Both the position numbers and the translations under genes were made by a program. The notes beneath the pieces are model-generated. The model was not told where the DNA came from. It worked only from the letters and a program-made list of their open reading frames with translations, and ran no database searches. From NCBI GenBank assembly GCA_027717595.1, contig JALLOF010000056.1, positions 1-8,648 on the forward strand: DNA of 8,648 bases, written 5' to 3'. Below are positions 1-6,143 of this stretch, one piece after another. The stretch is from Nitrospinae bacterium AH_259_B05_G02_I21 (GTDB taxonomy: Bacteria > JADFOP01). Every line of letters begins with the position of its first letter. Position 1 is the first letter of the stretch.

Positions 1-36
1 TGACGAACAGCTCAATTGCTCTAATATTGACCCCCC

Positions 37-163
37 GGAGAGCCTCTAGAGGCTCTCCCCCCCCTCTCCCCCCAAGGCTCTAGGGGGGAGGGGTTGGAAA
101 GCGGCGTGCTTCCTGTACGAGGTCTTTGAATCCCCATGAAGCGCGCTACTCTCCAACCCCTCC
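37..163. repeat. Cluster of nested inverted repeats in the non-coding 5' region
   Basis: Bases 1-229 hold no gene I can support, but 37-163 is highly structured. (1) Bases 37-58 are a perfect 22-base palindrome whose half-site is GGAGAGCCTCT. (2) Bases 63-73 (C-rich) pair with 83-93 (G-rich), with one G-T wobble, around a 9-base loop. (3) Bases 87-98 (GGAGGGGTTGGA) are exactly complementary to 152-163. The same pairing register continues inward, 100-112 against 138-150 and 114-115 against 135-136, with a few mismatches and wobbles. This gives an imperfect stem of about 29 positions with a loop near 116-134. Arms 2 and 3 share bases 83-93, so the two hairpins are mutually exclusive. No oligo-T tract follows, so an ordinary intrinsic terminator is unlikely. 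It could be an interspersed palindromic repeat, a small non-autonomous element, or a leader structure of the next gene. Confidence 0.6.
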
Positions 164-229
164 ATAGAGAGAGATGGAAGCCGGTTGGGAATGGAAACCT
201 CAGCTAGCTCCATCGACGGTGAAGGACTC

Positions 230-1264
230 ATGAAGCGACGGACCGCAACAATCATATCTACTGTTACCGAAGGGCACTTCGGCCCCAACCTGTGGCGCGA
301 CGAGCGGGGCGTGATCGCCGTCATCGCCGTGTTGCTGCTGACCGCGATGGTTGGGATGGCGGCCCTGGTCGTTGATCTGGGGTGGCTCTTCGTCGTGCGA
401 AGCGAGCTGCAAAACGGCGCCGACGCGGGAGCGATGGCCGGGGTAGTCGAACTCGCCCTGAGCGGCCCCACGGATGCCGAGGCGATGGCCGTGGCGTATG
501 CCATCCGGCCTGCGAACTTTCACCTCACCCAGCCCCCTCCGGGGCCCGGGGCGGTGGCCGTCTCCTTCCCTGGGACCGATCAAGTTCGTGTGCGGGTGGG
601 GCCGACCGCGGTGCCGACCATCTTCGCCGGCATCTGGGGCATCTCGACGGCCGATGTGGCGGCCGTGGCCGTGGCCCGGCTCGAGCGCCGTATCATCGGC
701 TCGGGGCCCGGCAACCTCATACCCTTTGCCGTCAACCGAGACCTCCTCCTCGATCGTGACGACGACGATGACGGTGACGACGACAATGGAATTACGAGGT
801 ACAGTATTGGTAGGACCGTTAACATCTATCCTCGCTCCAATACGCGGGGCAACTTCGGTCTTCTGGATATTGACGGGGGCGGCAACGCCAACGCCGACAC
901 CGTCAGCTGGATCGAGCACGGCTATGGTGATGTATTTATCATTCCCGAGAGCGCGGGGCATCTGCAGGTCTCGGGCACGCCGGGCATCTCTGGCGGTTCG
1001 CTGAACGGCGCGATCAACTCTCGCCTCGGCCACCGGGTGCTGTTGCCCGTCTTCGACCAGGTGACGGGCAAGGGTGCGAACACGAGCTACCGGGTGATGG
1101 ACTTCGTCGGAGCCATTATCCAGGGTTTTCGGCTCACCGGCTCCCAGAGCGAGCGTCACATCACGGTCCAGATCGTGGAGTTCTCCTCCCCAGACCTCAT
1201 CGTGGGTGAGGACGAAAACACATCGGTCAACAACAGCCTCTCTGCGCCTGTGCTCATCCAGTAG
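230..1264 (+). CDS. TadG-like membrane protein (putative Flp pilus-assembly TadE/G-like)
   Basis: A 344-residue protein. Residues 24-75 match the TadE/TadG-like N-terminal module: a short basic lead, a 'DERG' entry, a hydrophobic segment at about 28-50, then the hallmark 'VDLGWLFVVRSELQNGADAGAMAG', here residues 48-71. Proteins of this family are anchored in the inner membrane with most of the chain outside, and are linked to Flp/Tad pilus assembly or to related surface proteins. The rest is extracytoplasmic and Gly/Asn-rich, including an acidic stretch DRDDDDDGDDDNG at about 175-187 and the region 'GISGGSLNGAINSRLG' at about 252-267. Start choice: ATG at 230 has GAAGGA just upstream and leaves a typical lead. 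In-frame starts at 191 (ATG) and 185 (TTG) would add 13 or 15 residues. No other tad gene is in the window, so a role in an actual Tad pilus is unproven. The module is clear; the function of the C-terminal part is unknown. Confidence 0.8.
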   Translation: MKRRTATIISTVTEGHFGPNLWRDERGVIAVIAVLLLTAMVGMAALVVDLGWLFVVRSELQNGADAGAMAGVVELALSGPTDAEAMAVAYAIRPANFHLTQPPPGPGAVAVSFPGTDQVRVRVGPTAVPTIFAGIWGISTADVAAVAVARLERRIIGSGPGNLIPFAVNRDLLLDRDDDDDGDDDNGITRYSIGRTVNIYPRSNTRGNFGLLDIDGGGNANADTVSWIEHGYGDVFIIPESAGHLQVSGTPGISGGSLNGAINSRLGHRVLLPVFDQVTGKGANTSYRVMDFVGAIIQGFRLTGSQSERHITVQIVEFSSPDLIVGEDENTSVNNSLSAPVLIQ

Positions 1265-1280
1265 GGCCCTTTTTCCCTCT

Positions 1281-2162
1281 CTATCCCGTCGATCCGGAGG
1301 TGCGCGTTGGTGCACCGAGCCTCGTCAGGTCGGTGCTGACCTGCCACAGCCGTCTTGCCACATCTTGGTTGTGCGACTCCGGGGAGGAGGGAACGGGAGT
1401 TTTCTTGATGAAGTACTTGCCGGTCACGCCTTCCAGCTCAGGGGATGATGCGAGGTAGATAACGGTCTCGGCGCCCTGGTCCGGGCTCAGCAGCACGGGC
1501 CGCAGCAGCGTCCACGCGAGACGGAGCCAGAGTACGGCCTCTTTGGCGATATTGGTCGCGACGACGCCCGGATGGAGGCAGTTAGCCGTGACCCCCGTTC
1601 CCTCCAACCGCCTGGCGAGCTCGTGGGTGAACAGCACGTTCGCCAGCTTCGACAGACCATATGCGCGCCTGCCGTCGTATCGTCTCTCGCTCTGGAGGTC
1701 GTCGAAGTCGATGGTGGCCCCCTCGTGAGCGGCCGAGCTTACGTTGACGATTCGGGACGAGGCGCTTGCCTTGAGCACATCAAGAAGGAGGTTCGTAAGC
1801 AGGAAGTAGGATAGATGGTTGAGGGCGAATGTGGCTTCGAGGCCGTCCTCCGTCACCTGCCGGGCCCCAAGGATGGCCCCGGCATTGTTCACCAGGACAT
1901 CAAGGCGCTCGTAGCGGCGGCGGAACTCCTCGGCGACCTGCCGGGTCGCCCGTTGGGAAGAGAGATCGGCGATCAGCAGGTCCACCGACTCGTTGCCACT
2001 CTGTGTGGTGATGTAGGCTCTGGCGGCTTCACCTCGATCTCGACTGCGGCAGACCATCACCACGTTGGCGCCCATTCTTGAGAGCGCCAGGGCCGTGGAC
2101 TTGCCGATCCCGGAGTTGGCCCCGGTCACGAGGCAGACCTTGCCGTGCATCTCGCTGGTCAT
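1281..2162 (-). CDS. Short-chain dehydrogenase/reductase, retinol dehydrogenase-like
   Basis: A 293-residue classical SDR, cytoplasmic, that would oxidise or reduce a hydroxyl/carbonyl group with NAD(P)(H). Rossmann motif TGANSGIG at residues 13-20, with Arg39 in 'VCRSR' suggesting an NADP(H) preference (inferred from family knowledge). NNAG is at 92-95, the structural Asn in 'FALNHLSYF' at 115, the catalytic Ser in 'IVNVSSAAH' (142/143), and Tyr168-x3-Lys172 in 'YGLSK'. The end, 'GVTGKYFIKKTPVPSS...RLWQVST' (245-276), is the signature tail of the retinol dehydrogenase 11-14/WWOX-like branch. Bacterial members have diverse and mostly unknown substrates, so 'retinol' is not meant literally. 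Start: ATG 2162 has GGAG eight bases upstream; the adjacent TTG at 2165 and ATG at 2150 are alternatives. It converges with the TadG-like gene, leaving only 16 bases between the stops, and lies downstream of the cupredoxin gene behind a probable terminator, so it is probably expressed separately. All catalytic residues are present. Confidence 0.9.
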   Translation of the reverse strand: MTSEMHGKVCLVTGANSGIGKSTALALSRMGANVVMVCRSRDRGEAARAYITTQSGNESVDLLIADLSSQRATRQVAEEFRRRYERLDVLVNNAGAILGARQVTEDGLEATFALNHLSYFLLTNLLLDVLKASASSRIVNVSSAAHEGATIDFDDLQSERRYDGRRAYGLSKLANVLFTHELARRLEGTGVTANCLHPGVVATNIAKEAVLWLRLAWTLLRPVLLSPDQGAETVIYLASSPELEGVTGKYFIKKTPVPSSPESHNQDVARRLWQVSTDLTRLGAPTRTSGSTG

Positions 2163-2258
2163 CAACTGGGCTCCGACGACAGGCCTGGGATGAGTTGTTG
2201 CCGCTCGCCGTTACGTCCAAGGGGGGTGCGCCAAGGGAGAGCGATGTGGCTGGAGGTC

Positions 2259-2285
2259 AAAAATCCTTCCCCCCCGAAAGGTTTT
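2259..2285 (-). terminator. Probable intrinsic terminator of the DUF971-cupredoxin unit
   Basis: Read on the minus strand, 2285 to 2259 gives AAAACCTTTC, five unpaired G, then GGAAGG and A followed by five T. The stem CCTTTC/GGAAGG (one T-G wobble) is flanked by A4 and T4 that can extend it, and the T run follows directly. It begins four bases after the cupredoxin stop codon, as expected for a rho-independent terminator. The stem is short, so efficiency is uncertain. Confidence 0.6.
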
Positions 2286-2288
2286 AGG

Positions 2289-2732
2289 TTACGGGCGGAC
2301 TTCGAGCACCCCTTCCATCCCTTTTTCCCTGTGGCTTTTGAAAAACAGCAATTTCTTATCGCAATAAAATGCGTAGGTTCCGCTCTTGCGAGGAGTAAAC
2401 CGAATGATGCGTGGCTTCGTGCTAAGAGATTCTGAAACCTCTACCCCCGCCTCCGGGGCCTCGATGACGATGTTGTGTGGGGTCATCCCACGCTTCTTGG
2501 TAGCCGCGATTTCCACCGGAACATTCAATTTGACTATGATGTGACGTGGTTCAAAGAAATACTCGCCTGCGACCAGATTGATCCGCTGCACTCCATCGGT
2601 GCCTGCGGTGGCACGGACGGCCTGTTGCTGGCTGCTGACGTTCGAAGGAAATCCTATACTCAGAAGACCGACGATTATGAGTAATAATGTGACGCCTCTC
2701 ATTTCCTCATGAACGGGGGGTGCGCTCGTCAT
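2289..2732 (-). CDS. Exported cupredoxin-domain protein
   Basis: A 147-residue predicted exported blue-copper-type protein. A signal peptide covers about residues 11-37 (MRGVTLLLIIVGLLSIGF core). The cupredoxin fold runs from about residue 50 to 147, ending in the usual '...GMEGVLEV' strand. The type 1 copper ligands can be placed: His86 ('TPHNIVI'), Cys124 ('YAFYCDKK'), His134 and Met139 ('SHREKGME'). The His-x4-Met spacing is as in plastocyanin, but nine residues separate Cys from the second His instead of two. It probably acts as a periplasmic copper or electron carrier; the partner is unknown. Start: ATG 2732 has GGAG four bases upstream and overlaps the end of the DUF971 gene by 26 bases. 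ATG 2702 (residue 11), just past that stop, gives a classic signal peptide and also has GAGGAA close by, so either is possible. Both starts imply co-transcription and coupled translation with the upstream gene. Confidence 0.83.
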   Translation of the reverse strand: MTSAPPVHEEMRGVTLLLIIVGLLSIGFPSNVSSQQQAVRATAGTDGVQRINLVAGEYFFEPRHIIVKLNVPVEIAATKKRGMTPHNIVIEAPEAGVEVSESLSTKPRIIRFTPRKSGTYAFYCDKKLLFFKSHREKGMEGVLEVRP

Positions 2733-3156
2733 TCTTCTCCCCGGACACTTCGCCGTCTTTGCCCTCTTGTCGCAGGAGGTCTCTTATATCCCGAAAGGAC
2801 TCGAACCGGATGGCTTCTAGGCCCCCTCCCTCGTGGGGGCAGATCTCCCGCAGAAAGCGAAAGGAGTAAAAGCCCGTGTTGTGGCCGTCGCTCCAGGTGA
2901 GCCGGACGGCGTAGTTTCCAACAGGTGTGATTTCGTCGATCTGAAGCGGCCTGAGAGCGGCCTCCCCGGTCACCACCCGAAGGCCCGAGGTGGCTTCATT
3001 CCGCTCCTTGTTGCAGGTGGCGCAGGGGCAGGCCCGGCGGAGGTACTCGTAGTGCATCTCGCAGACGTGGTCGTCGGCCCACTCGACCCGAAGCGTGTGG
3101 GCCTCGGGTTTCCGTTGAATCTTCAGGGGCGTGGTCGCGGGGTCGGGGGCTTTCAT
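2707..3156 (-). CDS. DUF971 / gamma-butyrobetaine hydroxylase-like N-terminal domain protein
   Basis: A 149-residue small cytoplasmic protein made of one DUF971 (GBBH-like N-terminal) domain at about 11-106. The sequence shows 'LRVEWADDH' near 22-30, the Cys cluster 'CPCATC' (Cys43, Cys45, Cys48), and 'LTWSDGHNTGFYSF' (86-99) with His92. In gamma-butyrobetaine hydroxylase the equivalent three Cys and one His bind a structural zinc, and all four are present here. Stand-alone bacterial versions have no settled function; some are fused to or encoded near Mrp/ApbC-type iron-sulfur carriers. The tail after about residue 115 is charged and probably flexible. The start ATG 3156 has GGGGAA nine bases upstream. 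It is the first gene of a two-gene unit with the cupredoxin and is divergent from the prepilin peptidase. No promoter for it stands out in the 190-base gap 3157-3346. Confidence 0.85.
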   Translation of the reverse strand: MKAPDPATTPLKIQRKPEAHTLRVEWADDHVCEMHYEYLRRACPCATCNKERNEATSGLRVVTGEAALRPLQIDEITPVGNYAVRLTWSDGHNTGFYSFRFLREICPHEGGGLEAIRFESFRDIRDLLRQEGKDGEVSGEKNDERTPRS

Positions 3157-3334
3157 CCGGGATGGTTCCCCACAAGGTCCAACAATAGGCTCTCAGCTGA
3201 AAAAAGCCGCCCAAAGGGTATCAGATTGCAAGAGGGAAAGAAAGCCATCCACGGAGTGCCTTTCCCCTTCCGGAGGCTCGTGGTAGACTTGTGCGCATGG
3301 TCGCGCCTGCTTTAGGAGCGACGGCCGCCGCACC

Positions 3335-3340
3335 GGGAGG
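3335..3340 (+). promoter_or_regulatory. Ribosome binding site of the prepilin peptidase gene
   Basis: GGGAGG six bases before ATG 3347. Between them lies an ATG at 3342 followed at once by TAA, which overlaps the real start (ATGTAATG). The SD spacing favours 3347; the ATG at 3342 is only one base from the SD and codes for nothing. The rest of the gap back to 3157 shows no clear promoter, RNA or repeat. Confidence 0.65.
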
Positions 3341-3346
3341 CATGTA

Positions 3347-4111
3347 ATGACCCTTGTGGGAGCGCTCGGGGCCTTTGCGCTGGGGGCCTGTCTGGGAAGC
3401 TTCGCCAACGTCTGCATCGACCGGCTCCCGAGGGGGTTGTCGCCCGTTCGCCCGCGCTCGTCCTGCGAGGCCTGCGGGCATCCCATCCGCCCCGTGCACC
3501 TCATTCCCCTTGTGGGGTACCTCTTGGTCCGGGGGCGGTGCGCCTCCTGCGGCCAATCCATCCCCTTGCGGCTCCCCCTGGTGGAGGCCCTCGGTGGTCT
3601 GCTGGCTGCGGCTAGCTTCGCGGCCTTCGGCCCGTCGTGGGAGTTCCTCTCAAGCACGCTGCTGCTCGTCGTCGCTCTGGCGGTGAGCGTCATTGACGGC
3701 AAGCACCAGGTGATACCCGACCGCCTCACGCTGCCGGGCCTCGCAGTGGGTCTGGCGCTCAGCCTCCTGCCCGGTCGGCCCACACCCGTGGAAGCGCTTC
3801 TTGGGGTTGTCGTAGTCGGTGGGCTGCTGGCCCTCGTCGTCTTTTTCTATCCGGCGGGGATGGGAGGAGGCGACGTCAAATTCATGGCGATGGCGGGAGC
3901 GTTCCTGGGCTGGACCAAGGGCCTCTTGGCCCTCTTTGTGGCCTCCCTGGCAGGGTCCGTGGTGGGCCTGGCGCTCATCGGTCTTGGCCGCCGAGGCCGC
4001 AAACAGCCCATCGTCTTTGGGCCATTCCTCGCCATTGGCACAGCGGTGGCCGTCTTCGCGGGGCCCAAATTACTATCCCTATACGTCGGGTGGCGGTGGG
4101 CGGGGCATTGA
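3347..4111 (+). CDS. Prepilin peptidase / N-methyltransferase (A24 family, GspO/PilD)
   Basis: A 254-residue polytopic inner-membrane aspartic protease that cuts the leader of type IV prepilins and T2SS pseudopilins and methylates the new N-terminus. The N-terminal part 'GACLGSFANVCIDRLPRG' (13-30) is the family hallmark. The zinc-binding cytosolic domain has both CxxC pairs (Cys40/Cys43 in 'CEACGHP', Cys65/Cys68 in 'CASCGQ'), so this is the full bifunctional form. The catalytic Asp residues are Asp117 ('SVIDGKHQVIPDRLT') and Asp176 in 'GMGGGDVKF', the GxGD-type motif. Several hydrophobic segments follow to the C-terminus, and the length is typical. It starts at ATG 3347 with a strong SD. It is divergent from the DUF971 gene and is not in the gsp operon, but GspJ and GspK encoded at 7563-8648 are obvious substrates. 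Whether it also serves a type IV pilus cannot be told from here. Confidence 0.95.
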   Translation: MTLVGALGAFALGACLGSFANVCIDRLPRGLSPVRPRSSCEACGHPIRPVHLIPLVGYLLVRGRCASCGQSIPLRLPLVEALGGLLAAASFAAFGPSWEFLSSTLLLVVALAVSVIDGKHQVIPDRLTLPGLAVGLALSLLPGRPTPVEALLGVVVVGGLLALVVFFYPAGMGGGDVKFMAMAGAFLGWTKGLLALFVASLAGSVVGLALIGLGRRGRKQPIVFGPFLAIGTAVAVFAGPKLLSLYVGWRWAGH

Positions 4112-4157
4112 TGGTCCATCGGTCGGCGCGGCGGAGATGATTCGGCGGAAAAGCGGT

Positions 4158-4185
4158 TTGCCCGAGCCCGGCGGGCGGGTACAAT
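4158..4185 (+). promoter_or_regulatory. Possible sigma70-type promoter before the TPR lipoprotein gene
   Basis: TTGCCC (4158-4163) and TACAAT (4180-4185) are separated by 16 bases, in the 120-base gap between the prepilin peptidase stop and ATG 4232. The -10 matches consensus at five of six positions and the -35 at four of six. A start near 4192 would leave a leader of about 40 bases. In GC-rich DNA this is suggestive only; read-through from the upstream gene is equally possible. Confidence 0.4.
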
Positions 4186-4231
4186 AGGGAGGGATTTCGT
4201 CGTCACTTATCAACTGCGGGACAAACGCCCC

Positions 4232-4966
4232 ATGAGGTCCATCACCGTCTTTGTCGCCACCCTGCTTCTTGTGGTCGGCTGCATGAGGGAAATCGACCGG
4301 CTCAAGAAGCAGGCGACCCAGGAGCCGACGGCGGAAAACTACATCGCCCTCGGCATCCATCAGCTCAAGGCAAAGGACTACAAGGCGTCCGTCTCGTCGT
4401 TCCGCGAGGCCGTGAAGCTCGATCCCTCCTCCCCGAAGGCGCATCACAACCTCGGGGTGGCCTACGTCCGGCTCGGCCGGAACCAGGAAGCCCTGGAGGC
4501 GTTTCGCCTCTCTCACCGGCTCAAGCTGGATTATAAGAAGCTCCTCATCCCGCTCCAGCCGCCGGGGACATCCGGCGAGCGCTCCCTCGAGGCGCTCCGG
4601 CAGGCCGCCGCCTCACGCCCAGGATACGCCCAGGCGGCCTTCGCCCTGGCCCAGGGCTATCAGCGCGCCGCCATGCTCGAAGAAGCCCTCGCCCAGTACC
4701 GGCGTGTCGTGGCCAGCTCGCCCCGCCATGCAGGGGGCCACTACGGGGCAGGGAGTGTGCTGGCCCAGCTGGGCCGGTACGATGACGCCGTCGGGCCCCT
4801 GCGGGAAGCCATCCGCCTCAAGCCGACGTGGGCTGCACCACACTACACCCTCGGTCTCGTCTACCTCTTGAGGGGCGATGTGGACGAGGCCTTCCGCGAA
4901 TACCAGGTCCTTAGGCAGATGGACGTCAGCCTCGCCGACCAGCTGTTTGCAAGAATTTACGAATAG
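4232..4966 (+). CDS. TPR-repeat lipoprotein, possible secretion/pilus assembly factor
   Basis: A 244-residue protein with a lipoprotein signal peptide: hydrophobic core ITVFVATLLLVVGC and lipobox LVVGC with the acylated Cys17. Met at +2 does not suggest inner-membrane retention, so an outer-membrane location facing the periplasm is likely by analogy with the proteobacterial rule. Tetratricopeptide repeats follow: about 35-68 ('AENYIALGIHQLKAKDY...LDPSS'), 69-102 ('KAHHNLGVAYVRLGRNQEALEAF'), 133-166, 167-200 and 201-234. A non-TPR linker with 'LIPLQPPGTSGE' lies at about 105-118. TPR lipoproteins of this kind include the PilF/PilW pilotins and BamD-like scaffolds. The location between a prepilin peptidase and a gsp operon makes a T2SS or pilus role attractive, but that is inference. 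The start ATG 4232 lacks a good SD. It converges with gspC, leaving a 23-base gap (4967-4989) in which I see no terminator hairpin. Confidence 0.85.
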   Translation: MRSITVFVATLLLVVGCMREIDRLKKQATQEPTAENYIALGIHQLKAKDYKASVSSFREAVKLDPSSPKAHHNLGVAYVRLGRNQEALEAFRLSHRLKLDYKKLLIPLQPPGTSGERSLEALRQAAASRPGYAQAAFALAQGYQRAAMLEEALAQYRRVVASSPRHAGGHYGAGSVLAQLGRYDDAVGPLREAIRLKPTWAAPHYTLGLVYLLRGDVDEAFREYQVLRQMDVSLADQLFARIYE

Positions 4967-4989
4967 CCGCGGCCCCTTCACGCTCAGGC

Positions 4990-5556
4990 TTATCGCGACT
5001 TGGAGGGGGGCGAAGTCGGCGGGGTCCCTCCCAGCCTGGTGGGGCTTGGTTTGGACGATGGCTTGGGGCGCGCTCGAGATGGTGCCCTCGCTCCCGGACG
5101 TTTTGGTTGCGATTTTGGTTTTTTCGGCTTGTAGAGGACGACTTCGAACTCCTCGTCTCCCAGGGCCATGACGACCCGATCGCTCTTGATGGTCTTTAGC
5201 ACGTAGGGGCCGATCTTCTCGCCCTGGGCCAGGGACTTCACTTTCTTCTCGGTCAGCCGAGGCTCTTGGAGCAGCGCGAGGGAAGGGCCGTTATCATAGA
5301 GGATGACGCCATGTAGCACGAAACGCGTGCCCGCAATGTCGCCCACCCCGGGCTGCTTGGCTGAGCGGGATGGCACCTGGGGGAGTCGGTCGGGGTGGAA
5401 GAGGTTTTTTTCCTCAATGACCGCAAAGTCCGATAGCGGAGGCAAGGTCCTGCGGTCTCGCTGCGCCTCGGCGGGCCGGGCCGCGAGCATGAGGCCCGTA
5501 AGGCCAAGGAACCCCCAGGGAAGGAATTTCCACCGCATTGTGGTCTGGTTCCTCAT
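4990..5556 (-). CDS. GspC/PilP-like periplasmic T2SS component
   Basis: A 188-residue protein. Residues 42-58 read 'SDFAVIEEKNLFHPDRL', the pattern that opens the homology region of GspC and is shared with PilP-type proteins. This is followed by a small beta domain to about residue 143 ('LHGVILYDNGPSLALLQ', 'KIGPYVLKTIKSDRVVM', 'FEVVLYK'). In T2SS this domain contacts the secretin GspD and couples it to the GspL/GspM platform. Oddities: the N-terminus (7-31) looks like a cleavable signal peptide ending in 'ARPAEA' before Gln32 rather than a plain membrane anchor. There is no PDZ domain, and residues 143-188 form a Lys/Arg/Pro/Ser-rich tail. Start ATG 5556 lies three bases after the gspM stop with AGAAGG eight bases upstream; an internal ATG at 5538 is the alternative. 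It is the last gene of the operon here. Family assignment is moderately firm; whether to call it GspC or PilP-like is a matter of naming. Confidence 0.72.
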   Translation of the reverse strand: MRNQTTMRWKFLPWGFLGLTGLMLAARPAEAQRDRRTLPPLSDFAVIEEKNLFHPDRLPQVPSRSAKQPGVGDIAGTRFVLHGVILYDNGPSLALLQEPRLTEKKVKSLAQGEKIGPYVLKTIKSDRVVMALGDEEFEVVLYKPKKPKSQPKRPGARAPSRARPKPSSKPSPTRLGGTPPTSPPSKSR

Positions 5557-5559
5557 ACC

Positions 5560-6132
5560 TTAGGCCTTCTTAATGAAGCCCGCAATGGTCATGTTCACCT
5601 GAATCTCCTTCGGGTTCTTGTGGTTCAGCACGCGTATGGACCACTTGGGCAGCGTGAGCAGCATCGGGTGCCCCTCGATGCGGTAGAGGAAGTCCTTGAG
5701 CGCCCCCACGTCGCAACGGAAGACGACCTCCACGGGAACCTCTAGGAGCAATCGGTGCTCGGTGGGCTTATCGATCTTCTGTCTCGTAATCTCGACGTGG
5801 GTTTCTCCAGCAATCTCATCGATAATGCGCTGCAGGCGGGCCGCGGCGACGGGGGGCCTGTCGCCGGGCAGCAGCCGACGGTTCAGGCGTGCCACTTCCT
5901 GGCGGCGAGCGGCGAGACGGGCTTCGAACCTGGGGCGGGCTTTGATTGTAAGCTGGGACCGCTCGAGCTTGTTCCGTTCGCGGAAGATCTGGTGCCGGAC
6001 GCGCAGCGGTCGATAGTAGAAGAAATCAATAAGGTGTTCGTGGGTCAAAAAGAGGAGGATCGCAAGCAGGCCCACTCCAAGAAAGCGTATCTCGCGGCGA
6101 GAGAAGATGTTAGATAGCCGTCGCCAGTTCAC
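5560..6132 (-). CDS. GspM/PilO-like T2SS inner-membrane protein
   Basis: A 190-residue bitopic membrane protein: a short basic cytoplasmic start, one transmembrane segment at about 17-38 ('LGVGLLAILLFLTHEHLIDFF'), a charged coiled-coil-like stretch at about 43-86, then a periplasmic domain at about 95-190 ('QRIIDEIAGETHVEI', 'EVPVEVVFRCDVGALKDFLYRIE', 'IQVNMTIAGFIKK'). This is the architecture of GspM subtype b and PilO, which pair with GspL/PilN through ferredoxin-like domains to form the inner-membrane platform. Start GTG 6132 has TGAGGG eight bases upstream and lies 11 bases after the gspL stop. It is flanked by gspL and gspC exactly as expected (L-M-C, comparable to PilN-PilO-PilP). No anomalies seen. 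Confidence 0.82.
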   Translation of the reverse strand: MNWRRLSNIFSRREIRFLGVGLLAILLFLTHEHLIDFFYYRPLRVRHQIFRERNKLERSQLTIKARPRFEARLAARRQEVARLNRRLLPGDRPPVAAARLQRIIDEIAGETHVEITRQKIDKPTEHRLLLEVPVEVVFRCDVGALKDFLYRIEGHPMLLTLPKWSIRVLNHKNPKEIQVNMTIAGFIKKA

Positions 6133-6143
6133 TTAAGTCGCCC

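Noticed and set aside
22-27. TAATAT as a -10 box for the TadG-like gene
   Set aside because: The matching -35 would fall outside the window, and the intervening repeats make a 200-base leader speculative.
1262-1281. GGGCCC followed by five T after the TadG-like stop as a terminator
   Set aside because: A 6-base palindrome cannot form a hairpin with a loop, so the T run alone is not enough.
200-1315. Long open frame on the minus strand opposite the TadG-like gene
   Set aside because: Its translation is Arg/His/Gly-rich and without domain features, as expected for the antisense of a high-GC gene; the + strand frame has a clear TadE/G-like module.
3157-3346. Divergent promoter pair between the DUF971 and prepilin peptidase genes
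   Set aside because: Promoters must lie somewhere here, but no -35/-10 pair with acceptable spacing stood out on either strand.
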